From the IMG/VR virus record IMGVR_UViG_3300046007_003821, positions 1 to 37,451 of that record: a stretch of 37,451 nt of DNA; one strand, given 5' to 3'. Origin of the DNA: a virus. Position numbers and translations under genes: made by a program. Below the pieces are notes generated by a model that worked only from the letters and a program-made list of their open reading frames with translations, was not told the origin of the DNA and ran no database searches. This document shows, piece after piece, positions 6,995 through 13,420 of the stretch; within the stretch, counting starts at the first letter, position 1, and each line of letters starts with the position of its first letter.

Positions 6995-7143
6995 CGGCGA
7001 AGTACGACGGTCACACGCACATCTACATGTTCCCCGAGACGGAAGCAACGAACGCACTGGAGATGATCCGGATGCATGTCCATGAGGGGCAGCTGCACCC
7101 GAAGGTTGGCGCGATTCTGGCAGACATGATAGTGGGGGAATGA
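6907..7143 (+). CDS. Unknown small protein, 78 aa
   Basis: Overlaps the membrane-protein gene by 88 bases and ends in a stop overlapping the next ATG. The product has an Asp/Ser/Pro-rich start, then LLYQRLTAKYDGHTHIYMFPE and a helical end (ATNALEMIRMHVHEGQLHPKVGAILADMI). A second ATG at 6919 could be the true start. No function assigned. Confidence 0.5.
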   Translation: MDSGMDSEAPWHSDSDDPSPGFRLLYQRLTAKYDGHTHIYMFPETEATNALEMIRMHVHEGQLHPKVGAILADMIVGE

Positions 7144-7370
7144 TGCACACCGATCTGGAATTCTGGTCTTTGGTTGTTACCTGTGCCGCAGCCGTGGTGC
7201 CGTGGGCTTTCAGCCTGCACAGCAAAGTTGCGGTCATTGCCTCCGCCGTGGAGTCACTGCCCGAGATGGTTGCCGAACTGCGAGACATGCTTGAAGAGCA
7301 TGAGACGCGCCTGGACATGCATGAAAACGAGATCAAGACTCTCAAAGAAACGGCAAGAACTGGTCACTGA
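7140..7370 (+). CDS. Membrane-anchored coiled-coil protein, 76 aa
   Basis: GGGGGA directly precedes two consecutive ATG codons (7140 and 7143). One N-terminal transmembrane helix (FWSLVVTCAAAVVPWAFSL) is followed by a heptad-rich helix (ELRDMLEEHETRLDMHENEIKTLKE). This TM-plus-coiled-coil plan resembles XhlA/haemolysin-like lysis accessory proteins and inner-membrane spanins, but could serve any membrane tether. The sequence supports the topology, not the role. Confidence 0.65.
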   Translation: MMHTDLEFWSLVVTCAAAVVPWAFSLHSKVAVIASAVESLPEMVAELRDMLEEHETRLDMHENEIKTLKETARTGH

Positions 7371-7935
7371 GTATCTTCAGCTGGTGAAGATCCTCGCCCG
7401 GTACTTTGTGGCGCAGCGTGCGCAGTGGCAGCGTTCGGTGTACGTGGAAGACCTGGAGGGTGAGGGGTATCTCGCCCTGGTCAAGGCTGCCCGCACGTAC
7501 GATCCTGCCCGCCTGCCCTATCCCAAGGCGTACTTCGCTCGGGCGATCCTCAACGCCATGCTGAAGTACATCCGCAAGGCAACCCGAACGCCGGGCCAAG
7601 AGAAGATCAGTCTCTCCGAGGCGGCAGAACTCTCGCCCCTGTACGACGCACCGGACTATCTGGCATTGGCGATTGCCGATCTGCCAGACGGGGAGAGAGA
7701 GATCGCGGTGGATCGATTCCAGAACTGCCAGACGCTGCGATCTATAGCTGATAACCATCAGCTCTCGCTGCGCGGAGCCTCTGTTCGCTCTCGCGCCTTA
7801 GCCAGAAACCTTGCGGAGTCCTTGGATATCCGCTTGCAGCCGCGCGCGACAGACCGATCATGTCGGGGACGTGATAGTAGCCGCTTCCCTTCCGCGACGA
7901 AGCCGGCTTCCGGACGCCGTCGTAAAGGAGCTTGA
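7321..7935 (+). CDS. Sigma-70-like transcription factor
   Basis: From ATG 7321 the 204-residue product has a region-2-like core, VEDLEGEGYLALVKAARTYDPARLPYPKAYFARAILNAML followed by a basic KYIRKATR, matching the DL-x-EG-x-x-G-L-x-x-A-x-x-x-F/Y-D-P pattern. A region-4-like helix-turn-helix (TLRSIADNHQLSLRGASVRSRALARNL) follows after a short linker. Such proteins redirect RNA polymerase to phage promoters. The start is uncertain: it overlaps the previous gene by 50 bases and has no clear SD. The last ~65 codons run antisense to the recombinase gene, so the tail after the HTH may be non-conserved. Confidence 0.65.
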   Translation: MKTRSRLSKKRQELVTEYLQLVKILARYFVAQRAQWQRSVYVEDLEGEGYLALVKAARTYDPARLPYPKAYFARAILNAMLKYIRKATRTPGQEKISLSEAAELSPLYDAPDYLALAIADLPDGEREIAVDRFQNCQTLRSIADNHQLSLRGASVRSRALARNLAESLDIRLQPRATDRSCRGRDSSRFPSATKPASGRRRKGA

Positions 7936-8512
7936 GCGCGATCTTGGCGTAGCTCATGCCGGCCGACCGCATCTCGCAGATGCGCTGGCCCAGCGCACGC
8001 TCCTCGGGATTCTCCACATAGGAGTTGCCCTTGCGTCTCCAGCCCCACGGTCTTGTGGTTCCGTAGGGTTGGCCCGTCTTCTTGAGGTGGCGGATCACCT
8101 CCCTGGTTCTCTGCCCCAATCGCTCGCGTTCAAACTGGGAGAACGCTGCGAACTGGTGGAACATGAGCCGGCCTTCCGGCGTGTTCAGATCCAAGGGAAG
8201 GTCCAGGATCACCATGCCCACGCCCAAGGCACTGAGCGTCTGAAGGGTGTGGGCCGCATCGGCCATGGACCTGAAGCCACGGTCCAACTTGACGAAGACG
8301 ATCACATCCCCACGGGTCACCAGATCCCAGAGCTTCTGCCCCTTGGGCCTGCGTTTCAGTGGCATGGAGCCGGTGACATCCTCGTCAACGAACAGGTGTT
8401 CGTCCGGAAGATCCAGCCCAGCCCGGTCGGCGTACTCCTTGAGCCGTGCCTGCTGGGCATCGGCAGAATTGTCCTGCTTGTCAGTCGATACTCTGGCGTA
8501 CCCGTACAGCAT
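7742..8512 (-). CDS. Serine recombinase (resolvase/invertase family)
   Basis: The 256-residue protein begins LYGYARVSTDKQDNS, the resolvase signature with the nucleophilic Ser. It continues with FVDEDVTGS, VIVFVKLDRGFRSMADA and SQFERERLGQRTREV (helix E region), and ends in a basic DNA-binding segment with an HTH (AGMSYAKIALKLL). It makes staggered double-strand breaks and rejoins DNA through a phosphoserine link. The size fits a resolvase, invertase or small transposon-type enzyme rather than a large serine integrase. GAGGTG lies just upstream of the ATG. No att or res site was recognised. It overlaps the sigma-like gene tail to tail by 194 bases. Confidence 0.9.
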   Translation of the reverse strand: MLYGYARVSTDKQDNSADAQQARLKEYADRAGLDLPDEHLFVDEDVTGSMPLKRRPKGQKLWDLVTRGDVIVFVKLDRGFRSMADAAHTLQTLSALGVGMVILDLPLDLNTPEGRLMFHQFAAFSQFERERLGQRTREVIRHLKKTGQPYGTTRPWGWRRKGNSYVENPEERALGQRICEMRSAGMSYAKIALKLLYDGVRKPASSRKGSGYYHVPDMIGLSRAAASGYPRTPQGFWLRRESEQRLRAARADGYQL

Positions 8513-8515
8513 GTG

Positions 8516-8590
8516 TCACCTCAACGAAGACCAGTACAGAAACAGCACAACGACGGCGGAACCGAGCAGGAAATCAGCGACAGGACTCAT
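8516..8590 (-). CDS. 24-residue membrane micropeptide
   Basis: A perfect GGAGG stands 6 bases before the ATG at 8590, and the frame stops at 8516-8518, four bases before the recombinase start. The product (MSPVADFLLGSAVVVLFLYW plus SSLR) is almost entirely one transmembrane helix with a basic end. Its final codons provide the SD of the recombinase gene, so it may also act as a leader controlling recombinase translation. Confidence 0.55.
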   Translation of the reverse strand: MSPVADFLLGSAVVVLFLYWSSLR

Positions 8591-8699
8591 GGGTAACCTC
8601 CGTAAGTATACGACAACAGATGTCCTTCAGCTGCCCAGCGAGCAGCATCAGGATGGCCGTTGCCAGGATGTGAATCAGACGCAGTGCATCCTTGCACAT
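8574..8699 (-). CDS. 41-residue membrane peptide
   Basis: GGAGG sits 4 bases before the ATG at 8699. The peptide has a hydrophobic helix (LIHILATAILMLLAGQL, about residues 8-24) and a basic, Cys-containing tail. It overlaps the next micropeptide gene by 17 bases in another frame. Two overlapping membrane peptides directly upstream of a recombinase resemble small toxin or leader peptides; function is unknown. Confidence 0.5.
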   Translation of the reverse strand: MCKDALRLIHILATAILMLLAGQLKDICCRILTEVTHESCR

Positions 8700-8707
8700 A
8701 GAACCTC

Positions 8708-9070
8708 CTATTCGATTGTGAACTTGACCGGCATTCCCCACTGCTTGGTCGTCTCGGCCAGCACCCGCTTGCCTTCCGGGTCAACGTACAGCGTCACCTT
8801 GCCGGGGCTCGGCGGCGTGGGCTTCCCTGAGTGATTGACCTCGGGGAAGGCGTCGTCGGCCTCCAGCAGGGTGTTCATCACGGTCGGGCCGAGCGCCCCA
8901 TCGATCTGCTCATACGCCTCCAGCACGGCCCTCGCTGGCCGCTTGGCCTTCAACACGGCATCCAAAGCCTGCTTGGCTTCGATGAACCGCCGGACACTCA
9001 CAGGCCAGTTGAAACCCTTGGTCACCGGCTCCAAGTCAAAGAACCACTGGATCACATCAATGTCAGTCAT
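8708..9070 (-). CDS. Unknown protein, 120 aa
   Basis: GGAGG precedes the ATG and the start overlaps the stop of the upstream gene (ATGA). The N-terminal ~80 residues are helical (FIEAKQALDAVLKAKRPARAVLEAYEQIDGAL), followed by a Pro-rich hinge and a short beta segment (KVTLYVDPEGKRVLAET). No recognised domain. It is the last of the coupled leftward genes before the recombinase unit. Confidence 0.65.
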   Translation of the reverse strand: MTDIDVIQWFFDLEPVTKGFNWPVSVRRFIEAKQALDAVLKAKRPARAVLEAYEQIDGALGPTVMNTLLEADDAFPEVNHSGKPTPPSPGKVTLYVDPEGKRVLAETTKQWGMPVKFTIE

Positions 9071-9456
9071 CGAACCTCCTCTGGTTTGTTGACAACGATC
9101 TTCACATCATCCTTCAGGTAATCAATCAGGGCCTCGCCCACCTCGTCGGTGAACCGATCCCCCACGTTCATGCCACCCACCTCACGCCAGGCCACGCACA
9201 CATACGGGTACTTGTGGTCAGGCTGATAGTCGAACTCAATCATCCGATGCTTTTCCTCGGCCCCGAGGTCGAACACATCGTTGATCACAGTGGCTGCCAC
9301 GCGCAGTCGCTGCTTGTCCAGGTCATCCATCGACTCGTTGTGCTTGAGTGAGTAGGCAATCGCCAGCATCATCTGCACGGCCACCTCCTTCTGCACGTAC
9401 AGCGACCCGCACTCAACGTCCGGGTCGTAGTCCGGGTGGTGCTTCTTCTTAGCCAT
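9067..9456 (-). CDS. Unknown acidic protein, 129 aa
   Basis: GGAGGA lies 4 bases before the ATG at 9456, and the start overlaps the previous stop in TGATG. The product begins MAKKKHHPDYDPD and is acidic with a helical middle (VAVQMMLAIAYSLKHNESMDDLDKQRL). One copy each of scattered Cys gives no zinc motif. Function unknown. Confidence 0.65.
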   Translation of the reverse strand: MAKKKHHPDYDPDVECGSLYVQKEVAVQMMLAIAYSLKHNESMDDLDKQRLRVAATVINDVFDLGAEEKHRMIEFDYQPDHKYPYVCVAWREVGGMNVGDRFTDEVGEALIDYLKDDVKIVVNKPEEVR

Positions 9457-9698
9457 CACTTCCTCCTCGCTGCCCTGGGTGTTGGTCGAACGTAATCAAT
9501 CCCGAGTATCTCCGTGGCGATGTGCAGGGCCACTGCCCGGGACTGCGGAGACACAATCGGCAGGATGTCCTCGGGCTTGACATCCCAGTATGCCTTGGCC
9601 TTGCGCTTGGCCCACATGGCTTCGATGTAGTGGCACAACTCCGCATATCGCTCGGCAAACTCACCGGCCGTCATCGCCACGCGGTACGGTTTAGCCAT
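9456..9698 (-). CDS. Unknown small protein, 80 aa
   Basis: AAGGAGGACAGTGATG gives a clear start at 9698; a longer frame to 9740 ignores it. The protein starts MAKPYRVAMTAGEFAERYAEL, is basic and helical, and ends in a basic tail. The upstream 5' sequence, including SD and first codons, is a near copy of that before 10747, part of a local duplication. Confidence 0.65.
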   Translation of the reverse strand: MAKPYRVAMTAGEFAERYAELCHYIEAMWAKRKAKAYWDVKPEDILPIVSPQSRAVALHIATEILGIDYVRPTPRAARRK

Positions 9699-9903
9699 CA
9701 CTGTCCTCCTTAATCTTCTTTGCCCAGCCTTCGATCTCACTAACCCTCCCTCGGATCACCCACCGCAGATGATCGGGCCACGGGGACCAGTCCCCAAGGA
9801 TGATCTCTTCGTACGGTCGCAGCTGGGGCGACCGCTCCACCCTACGCCGGGCAGCGTCGTACAGACCGGCCCATTCGTTCTGTAGCACTTGGCATTCACG
9901 CAT
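9691..9903 (-). CDS. Small protein, paralogue A, 70 aa
   Basis: AAGGAGAAAGTGTGATG sets the start at 9903. The C-terminus IRGRVSEIEGWAKKIKEDSDG is nearly identical to that of the gene at 10740-11009, and both share an ARRRV-x-x-S-P-x-L-R-x-Y-E core, so the two are duplicates. The protein is basic in the middle with a charged helical end. No enzymatic motif. Confidence 0.65.
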   Translation of the reverse strand: MRECQVLQNEWAGLYDAARRRVERSPQLRPYEEIILGDWSPWPDHLRWVIRGRVSEIEGWAKKIKEDSDG

Positions 9904-10214
9904 CACACTTTCTCCTTTACGACGCGCTCCCACGCTGGGCCATCTGTAAGCCTCAGTCCCTTGACGATCCAGTCGCCAAGGTCGGAGTCCACCGGGCACA
10001 GCACAAGCTCCACCACGCCAACCCAGATGGGCCGGAACATGGTCTTTCGTTCGTACCACTCGCTGTCTTCGCTATCCAAGTCGCGGCCCCACGTAATGTA
10101 GAACCGCTCGCCACTGTCGGTGATCGCCTCGCCAATATCGCAATGCTGGAACGCAATGCAGAACGGCAGGCCGCCGAGCCGGCGTACACGTTCCGCTTGC
10201 AGCATGTCACTCAT
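9903..10214 (-). CDS. Unknown protein, 103 aa
   Basis: ATG at 10214 has GGAGGACGAG upstream and overlaps the previous stop as TGATG. The product looks beta-rich (FYITWGRDLD, FRPIWVGVVELVLCPVD) with aromatic residues and no membrane segment. Function unknown. Confidence 0.6.
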   Translation of the reverse strand: MSDMLQAERVRRLGGLPFCIAFQHCDIGEAITDSGERFYITWGRDLDSEDSEWYERKTMFRPIWVGVVELVLCPVDSDLGDWIVKGLRLTDGPAWERVVKEKV

Positions 10215-10477
10215 CACTCGTCCTCCTTCAGGGATTGATAAACCAACTCCGCCACCTGAGTCTCATCCACGTAATGCCAGTCGGGCATTGCATGCTCAAT
10301 GGCTATCCGCCCGGTCGCCCGCTGGACCTTGTCGTACAGCAAGGCGACATCGCTGACCGTCTTGCCCTCGTCAAACAATCGTTTAATCACCAAGATGTGG
10401 ACCCAATTCACCACCCGCATCAGGGCATCGCGGCCCCTGCGTTCCTCTTTGGTGATCTTCCTGCGTGCATTAGCCAT
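10214..10477 (-). CDS. Unknown protein, 87 aa
   Basis: Start ATG at 10477 with GAGGTG 4-5 bases upstream; the stop overlaps the next start. It begins with a basic stretch (MANARRKITKEERRGRD), then a helical segment (VVNWVHILVIKRLFDEGKTVSDVALLYDKVQ) and an acidic end. It might bind nucleic acid through the basic N-terminus, but this is only a composition argument. Confidence 0.6.
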   Translation of the reverse strand: MANARRKITKEERRGRDALMRVVNWVHILVIKRLFDEGKTVSDVALLYDKVQRATGRIAIEHAMPDWHYVDETQVAELVYQSLKEDE

Positions 10478-10480
10478 CAC

Positions 10481-10747
10481 TCACCTCACGTTTCTAGAGT
10501 TGCGAGTCAAATCATCCGGCGATGCCAGCGTGTGATTGCCGAGCGCATCCACCACATCGAACACTGGCCCGTTGTCAGGCTGCCACTCAGTAATCCAGTG
10601 AGGGGCATGGCTGTGGCACAGCCACACAATGTCGCCCGGCCGACCGGGAATGCCGTCGATATCAGGACCATCTTGCAAGCGGTCTGCCGCAAATCCCGGG
10701 CCGCTCATGTGAATCATGCGGTACTTGGCCGCCTTCTTCTTAGCCAT
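10481..10747 (-). CDS. Unknown protein, 88 aa
   Basis: AAGGAGGACAGTGATG precedes MAKKKAAKYR. The product carries a Gly/Pro-rich centre (IDGIPGRPGDIVWLCHSHAPHWITEW) with Cys-His-His residues that could bind metal but do not form a known motif. The SD and start are a near copy of those of the gene at 9698. Confidence 0.6.
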   Translation of the reverse strand: MAKKKAAKYRMIHMSGPGFAADRLQDGPDIDGIPGRPGDIVWLCHSHAPHWITEWQPDNGPVFDVVDALGNHTLASPDDLTRNSRNVR

Positions 10748-11009
10748 CACTGTCCTCCTTAATCTTCTTTGCCCAGCTTTCGATCTCGCTGATCCTTCCT
10801 CGGATCACCCACCGCAGGTGATCGTCGCCCTCCGGCCAGTCGGCCAGGAGTATGGACTCATATCTCCTGAGACGAGGCGACTTCTGAACGCGCCGCCTCG
10901 CCCGGGCATACAGATCACTCCGTGTGGGCAGGGCTATCAGCGCCACCTTGGCGTCGTTGGCCTGCTCCGCGGCCGTCTTGTATCCACGCACCAGCCATGC
11001 ATCAACCAT
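10740..11009 (-). CDS. Small protein, paralogue B, 89 aa
   Basis: AAGGAGGAAGTGTGATG gives the start at 11009. The C-terminal 21 residues differ from the paralogue at 9691-9903 by only two substitutions, while the N-terminal ~20 residues are unrelated. The duplicated segment includes the 3' end of this gene, the spacer and the start of the downstream gene. Function unknown. Confidence 0.65.
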   Translation of the reverse strand: MVDAWLVRGYKTAAEQANDAKVALIALPTRSDLYARARRRVQKSPRLRRYESILLADWPEGDDHLRWVIRGRISEIESWAKKIKEDSDG

Positions 11010-11164
11010 CACACTTCCTCCTTCAGGAATCGATTGATCTGCTCCCACACTCTAGCACACTCCCCCTCGTCCGAACTATGGGGTGCCAGCAACCGCTCCG
11101 CACAGACCAGCAGGCGGATGGCGGTTTCCACAGTCTCGTCAGTCCAATAGTCCAAGGCAGACAT
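11009..11164 (-). CDS. Unknown small protein, 51 aa
   Basis: TAGGAGG stands 5 bases before the ATG at 11164, and the TGA overlaps the next ATG (TGATG). The peptide (MSALDYWTDETVETAIRLLV...) is acidic and helical with two cysteines and ends FLKEEV. The strong SD and overlap support it although it is short. No function assigned. Confidence 0.6.
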   Translation of the reverse strand: MSALDYWTDETVETAIRLLVCAERLLAPHSSDEGECARVWEQINRFLKEEV

Positions 11165-11173
11165 CCTTGCCTC

Positions 11174-11371
11174 CTAATGCGTGATGACTTGCTCCTGCTC
11201 AACGCGAGACAAGAGCCGGGCCACCTCCCTGTTCCTCCGTAGTTCGTCCGCATGCTCTGCGACCTGATCGTCTATGTCCCACGGTGCCATCTCGTCCAGT
11301 GTCTCGCGGTCACGCTGGATAGCTGACTGGATGTAGAAGAACTGGCGGGCCGTCAGTTGAAGCTGGATCAT
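11174..11371 (-). CDS. Unknown helical protein, 65 aa
   Basis: GGGAG precedes the ATG at 11371, which overlaps the previous gene's stop. The product is entirely helical and charged (LTARQFFYIQSAIQRDRETLDEM, EHADELRRNREVARLLSRVEQE). It could dimerise as a helical bundle. No family recognised. Confidence 0.6.
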   Translation of the reverse strand: MIQLQLTARQFFYIQSAIQRDRETLDEMAPWDIDDQVAEHADELRRNREVARLLSRVEQEQVITH

Positions 11372-11697
11372 GTGTCACTCCCTTCTGCCTTGGCGATAGC
11401 ATCGTCAATGGCATCGCACAGCTTGCCGTAGGACTCCGCATCTTCGCCGTCCCAGTGGTCGATGAAGCGGGCCTTAGTGTCTTGGGCATAATCAAAGGCC
11501 AGCTTGGCGACAGCCAGCAAATCCGGGGCACTGGCGATGAGGCGGGCATTGGCGGCCATCTCGTCCGGCGGCAGGCGCCTGCCGTTGTCGTCATTGCCAA
11601 GTACCTTGGCGATCCATCCCGTCGAATGCCCGGGCGTGATGGAGAAAATCTCCAGGGTGTCATCGTCTACATCCCATGGTCCCTCAGTATGTGCCAT
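11368..11697 (-). CDS. Ea22-like phage protein, 109 aa
   Basis: The protein has the widespread phage accessory signature: a short N-terminal beta part (GPWDVDDDTLEIFSIT, WIAKVLGND), then AANARLIASAPDLLAVAKLA near residues 48-67 and a helical end. The ANARLIAxAPDLL motif defines small proteins found in accessory regions of many temperate and lytic phages; their biochemical role is not established. The start overlaps the upstream TGA (TGATG). Confidence 0.75.
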   Translation of the reverse strand: MAHTEGPWDVDDDTLEIFSITPGHSTGWIAKVLGNDDNGRRLPPDEMAANARLIASAPDLLAVAKLAFDYAQDTKARFIDHWDGEDAESYGKLCDAIDDAIAKAEGSDT

Positions 11698-11804
11698 CAC
11701 TCATCCTCCTCATGGTCCCACTCGTAATCCCCAGGCTCCTCACCTGTGTCATTGATCCACGGAAACAGGAGATCCTCCTGCTGTAGCTGCTCGTAGTCGA
11801 TCAT
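11697..11804 (-). CDS. Very acidic peptide, 35 aa
   Basis: ATG at 11804 and TGA at 11697-11699 fit exactly between two coupled genes, overlapping each by TGATG. AGGAG is present upstream at a slightly long distance. The product (MIDYEQLQQEDLLFPWIND...) is strongly acidic, ending EEDE. Such DNA-mimic-like charge occurs in anti-host proteins, but size alone prevents a call. Confidence 0.55.
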   Translation of the reverse strand: MIDYEQLQQEDLLFPWINDTGEEPGDYEWDHEEDE

Positions 11805-12034
11805 CACGCACGCTCCTTTCTCAGGTCGTTGTAGAACCCCATCGGATGAAGCCCCACGCGGCACCGCTCCACCCAGATGTCATCCTCATGGGCAGCGTCA
11901 TCGCCATCCCGCAAGTGGGCACTCATGGCCTGCTCCACTGCCCCGGCTGCGTTGTAGGCCAGCACAACGTAGTCGTATGGCTTCTCGCCGTCCTCACGCT
12001 CCGACCCGGACAGCGTCACTGTGTAGGTCTTCAT
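11804..12034 (-). CDS. Unknown protein, 76 aa
   Basis: Start ATG at 12034 with AAGGAG 9 bases upstream; the stop overlaps the next start. MKTYTVTLSGSEREDGEKPYDYVVLAYNAAGAVEQAM suggests a ferredoxin-like beta-alpha-beta fold with a Gly-Ala helix start. The end is charged. No enzymatic residues stand out. Confidence 0.6.
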   Translation of the reverse strand: MKTYTVTLSGSEREDGEKPYDYVVLAYNAAGAVEQAMSAHLRDGDDAAHEDDIWVERCRVGLHPMGFYNDLRKERA

Positions 12035-12258
12035 TGTGACCACTCCTTTTCCTCGCCAGTCTCCGCCTCAAAGTGCATCGTCGCTGTCCGCAGAACCGAC
12101 TCGGCGCACAGCCCCTCCTGATCGGCCAGATGCAGGAGGTTGGCAATCAGATCCCCGATGATGGTCGGCAGATCGTTTGCCATATCCATCCGCACGGATT
12201 CAGCGAACGTCTCGCAGGCCTCGCGGCCCCAGTCGGCCCGCTCCTCATTGGTTGGCAT
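12031..12258 (-). CDS. Unknown helical protein, 75 aa
   Basis: GGAG precedes the ATG at 12258. The product is acidic and helical (ACETFAESVRMDMANDLPTIIGDLIANLLHLADQEG). Its stop is within ATGA of the following gene. No family recognised. Confidence 0.6.
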   Translation of the reverse strand: MPTNEERADWGREACETFAESVRMDMANDLPTIIGDLIANLLHLADQEGLCAESVLRTATMHFEAETGEEKEWSQ

Positions 12259-12432
12259 TCACGCAATCTCCAGTAGGTGGAGGATGTCGGACAGGACGGA
12301 CGCACGGTGCTGGTCTTCGATGTCATCGGGGTGGGTCGATCCCTCCGCCATGTGCCGCAGGTGATCGATCTCCCGTTGCAGAACATCCTTCAACTCATCG
12401 GCCTGCTCGTCGGTCAGTTCAATGCTTGGCAT
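12259..12432 (-). CDS. Unknown helical protein, 57 aa
   Basis: AGAGGAGACTACCAATG sets the start at 12432; upstream in-frame codons belong to the neighbour's antisense. Sequence MPSIELTDEQADELKDVLQR and a His/Asp-rich helix suggest a small two-helix protein. The start overlaps the preceding gene by 14 bases. Similar LTDEQADELxxxL peptides are common in actinophage-type small ORFs; function unknown. Confidence 0.6.
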   Translation of the reverse strand: MPSIELTDEQADELKDVLQREIDHLRHMAEGSTHPDDIEDQHRASVLSDILHLLEIA

Positions 12433-12670
12433 TGGTAGTCTCCTCTTGGAACGCTTGGGCGGCATCGATCAGATGCTGCGGGTCAGACGACACGTTGTTG
12501 CGATAGACACGCAGGGGGCCAAGGGCAGGGCGGGTGAAAACACGGCCATCCGCACGGTCGCACATGTGCGCCAGGTTGATGGCATGCCACGCTCGCCGCA
12601 TCCCGGCGTCGTCATCGGCTACGGCCCGGCGCACCAGCCTGTACAGATTGTTGAAGTAATCTTCGTTCAT
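12419..12670 (-). CDS. Unknown protein, 83 aa
   Basis: A strong AAGGAGGTGGTCAATG precedes MNEDYFNNLYRLVRRAV. The protein is basic and helical, with HMCDRADGR in the centre. The same GGAGGTGGTCAATG initiation block occurs at 13215. Function unknown. Confidence 0.6.
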   Translation of the reverse strand: MNEDYFNNLYRLVRRAVADDDAGMRRAWHAINLAHMCDRADGRVFTRPALGPLRVYRNNVSSDPQHLIDAAQAFQEETTNAKH

Positions 12671-12959
12671 TGACCACCTCCTTCTCATACACCGCCGAGT
12701 ACCACCCGGTGCAATCCTCCACCCAGAACCCAGCAGCCGACAACGCATCGGCTAGCTGTTCGATCTTGTCATACTGCCCGCCGTCGTAGTTCACATACGG
12801 GTAGAGCGGGTCACAACTCTCATGCTGAAGGATGAGCAGGGCACCCTTGCCGTACTCGCCATCCCACTCCTTGCGGGTGTGGCACTCAAAGTCCTGGCCG
12901 ACCACAGACCGAATGACGGCTGCGGCCTGGGCCATCTTGGCTAGGTCACCGGATGTCAT
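12612..12959 (-). CDS. Unknown protein, 115 aa
   Basis: GGAGGTAACGGCATG sets the start at 12959. The product has helical (GDLAKMAQAAAVIRSVVG) and mixed segments (LLILQHESCDPLYPYVNYDGGQYDKIEQLADALSAAGFWVEDCTGWYSAVY) reminiscent of small alpha/beta sensor-like folds. The last 59 bases overlap the downstream gene, so the basic C-terminus may be incidental. Confidence 0.6.
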   Translation of the reverse strand: MTSGDLAKMAQAAAVIRSVVGQDFECHTRKEWDGEYGKGALLILQHESCDPLYPYVNYDGGQYDKIEQLADALSAAGFWVEDCTGWYSAVYEKEVVNERRLLQQSVQAGAPGRSR

Positions 12960-12963
12960 GCCG

Positions 12964-13215
12964 TTACCTCCGAAACCATTTGAACTCACGGACAATGTCG
13001 TCCACTATCGACCAGTCTTTCTTTCCATGCGACTTTCGGAACGCTGCCGCCAATGCAAGGTACTCCTGTGACTTGGGGGCCGTGTCGAACTCCTCCAGTA
13101 CCATGCGGGCGATAACGGCTAGGCTTGCCTCGCTCTTGGCCTCTTCGCAAAACGTCGCCGCCTTGCCGGCAGCAGCCTTGGCGAAGTGGCTCTGACTGAC
13201 ATTGGTGTTAGGCAT
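12964..13215 (-). CDS. Unknown helical protein, 83 aa
   Basis: TTGGAGGTGGTCAATG gives the start at 13215, overlapping the previous gene's end. The product is Ala/Lys-rich and helical (FAKAAAGKAATFCEEAKSEASLAVIARMVLEEFD) and ends in a basic aromatic tail. No domain recognised. Confidence 0.6.
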   Translation of the reverse strand: MPNTNVSQSHFAKAAAGKAATFCEEAKSEASLAVIARMVLEEFDTAPKSQEYLALAAAFRKSHGKKDWSIVDDIVREFKWFRR

Positions 13216-13420
13216 TGACCACCTCCAAATGCACATTGCCACGGGTCGAATCCCACTCACAGTTTACCGGATCACCGGACTCATCTGCCCGGTGATCCAC
13301 ACACAGGGTCCACCGTCCGTACAGATCACGGGCGGAAGACTCAGCCTCTTCACGGGTGGCAAAGCGTACGCCGTTGCCAGCCCACTCATTGCCCACTCGC
13401 ACCATCGGTCGATAGCTCAT
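13208..13420 (-). CDS. Unknown protein, 70 aa
   Basis: AAGGAGGCATGGGCATG: the ATG at 13420 is 7 bases from the SD and preferred over the ATG at 13426. The product starts MSYRPMVRVGNEW and looks beta-rich (RFATREEAESSARDLYGRW, NVHLEVVNA). The first six residues repeat those of the gene immediately upstream, with the same codons apart from third-base changes. Confidence 0.6.
   Translation of the reverse strand: MSYRPMVRVGNEWAGNGVRFATREEAESSARDLYGRWTLCVDHRADESGDPVNCEWDSTRGNVHLEVVNA

Noticed and set aside
7811-8596. 261-codon plus-strand frame opposite the recombinase
   Set aside because: Mirror of a well-recognised serine recombinase; no motif or SD of its own.
13243-13260. GGTCGAATCCC resembling a tRNA T-loop
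   Set aside because: No acceptor or anticodon arms around it and it lies in a well-supported coding frame.
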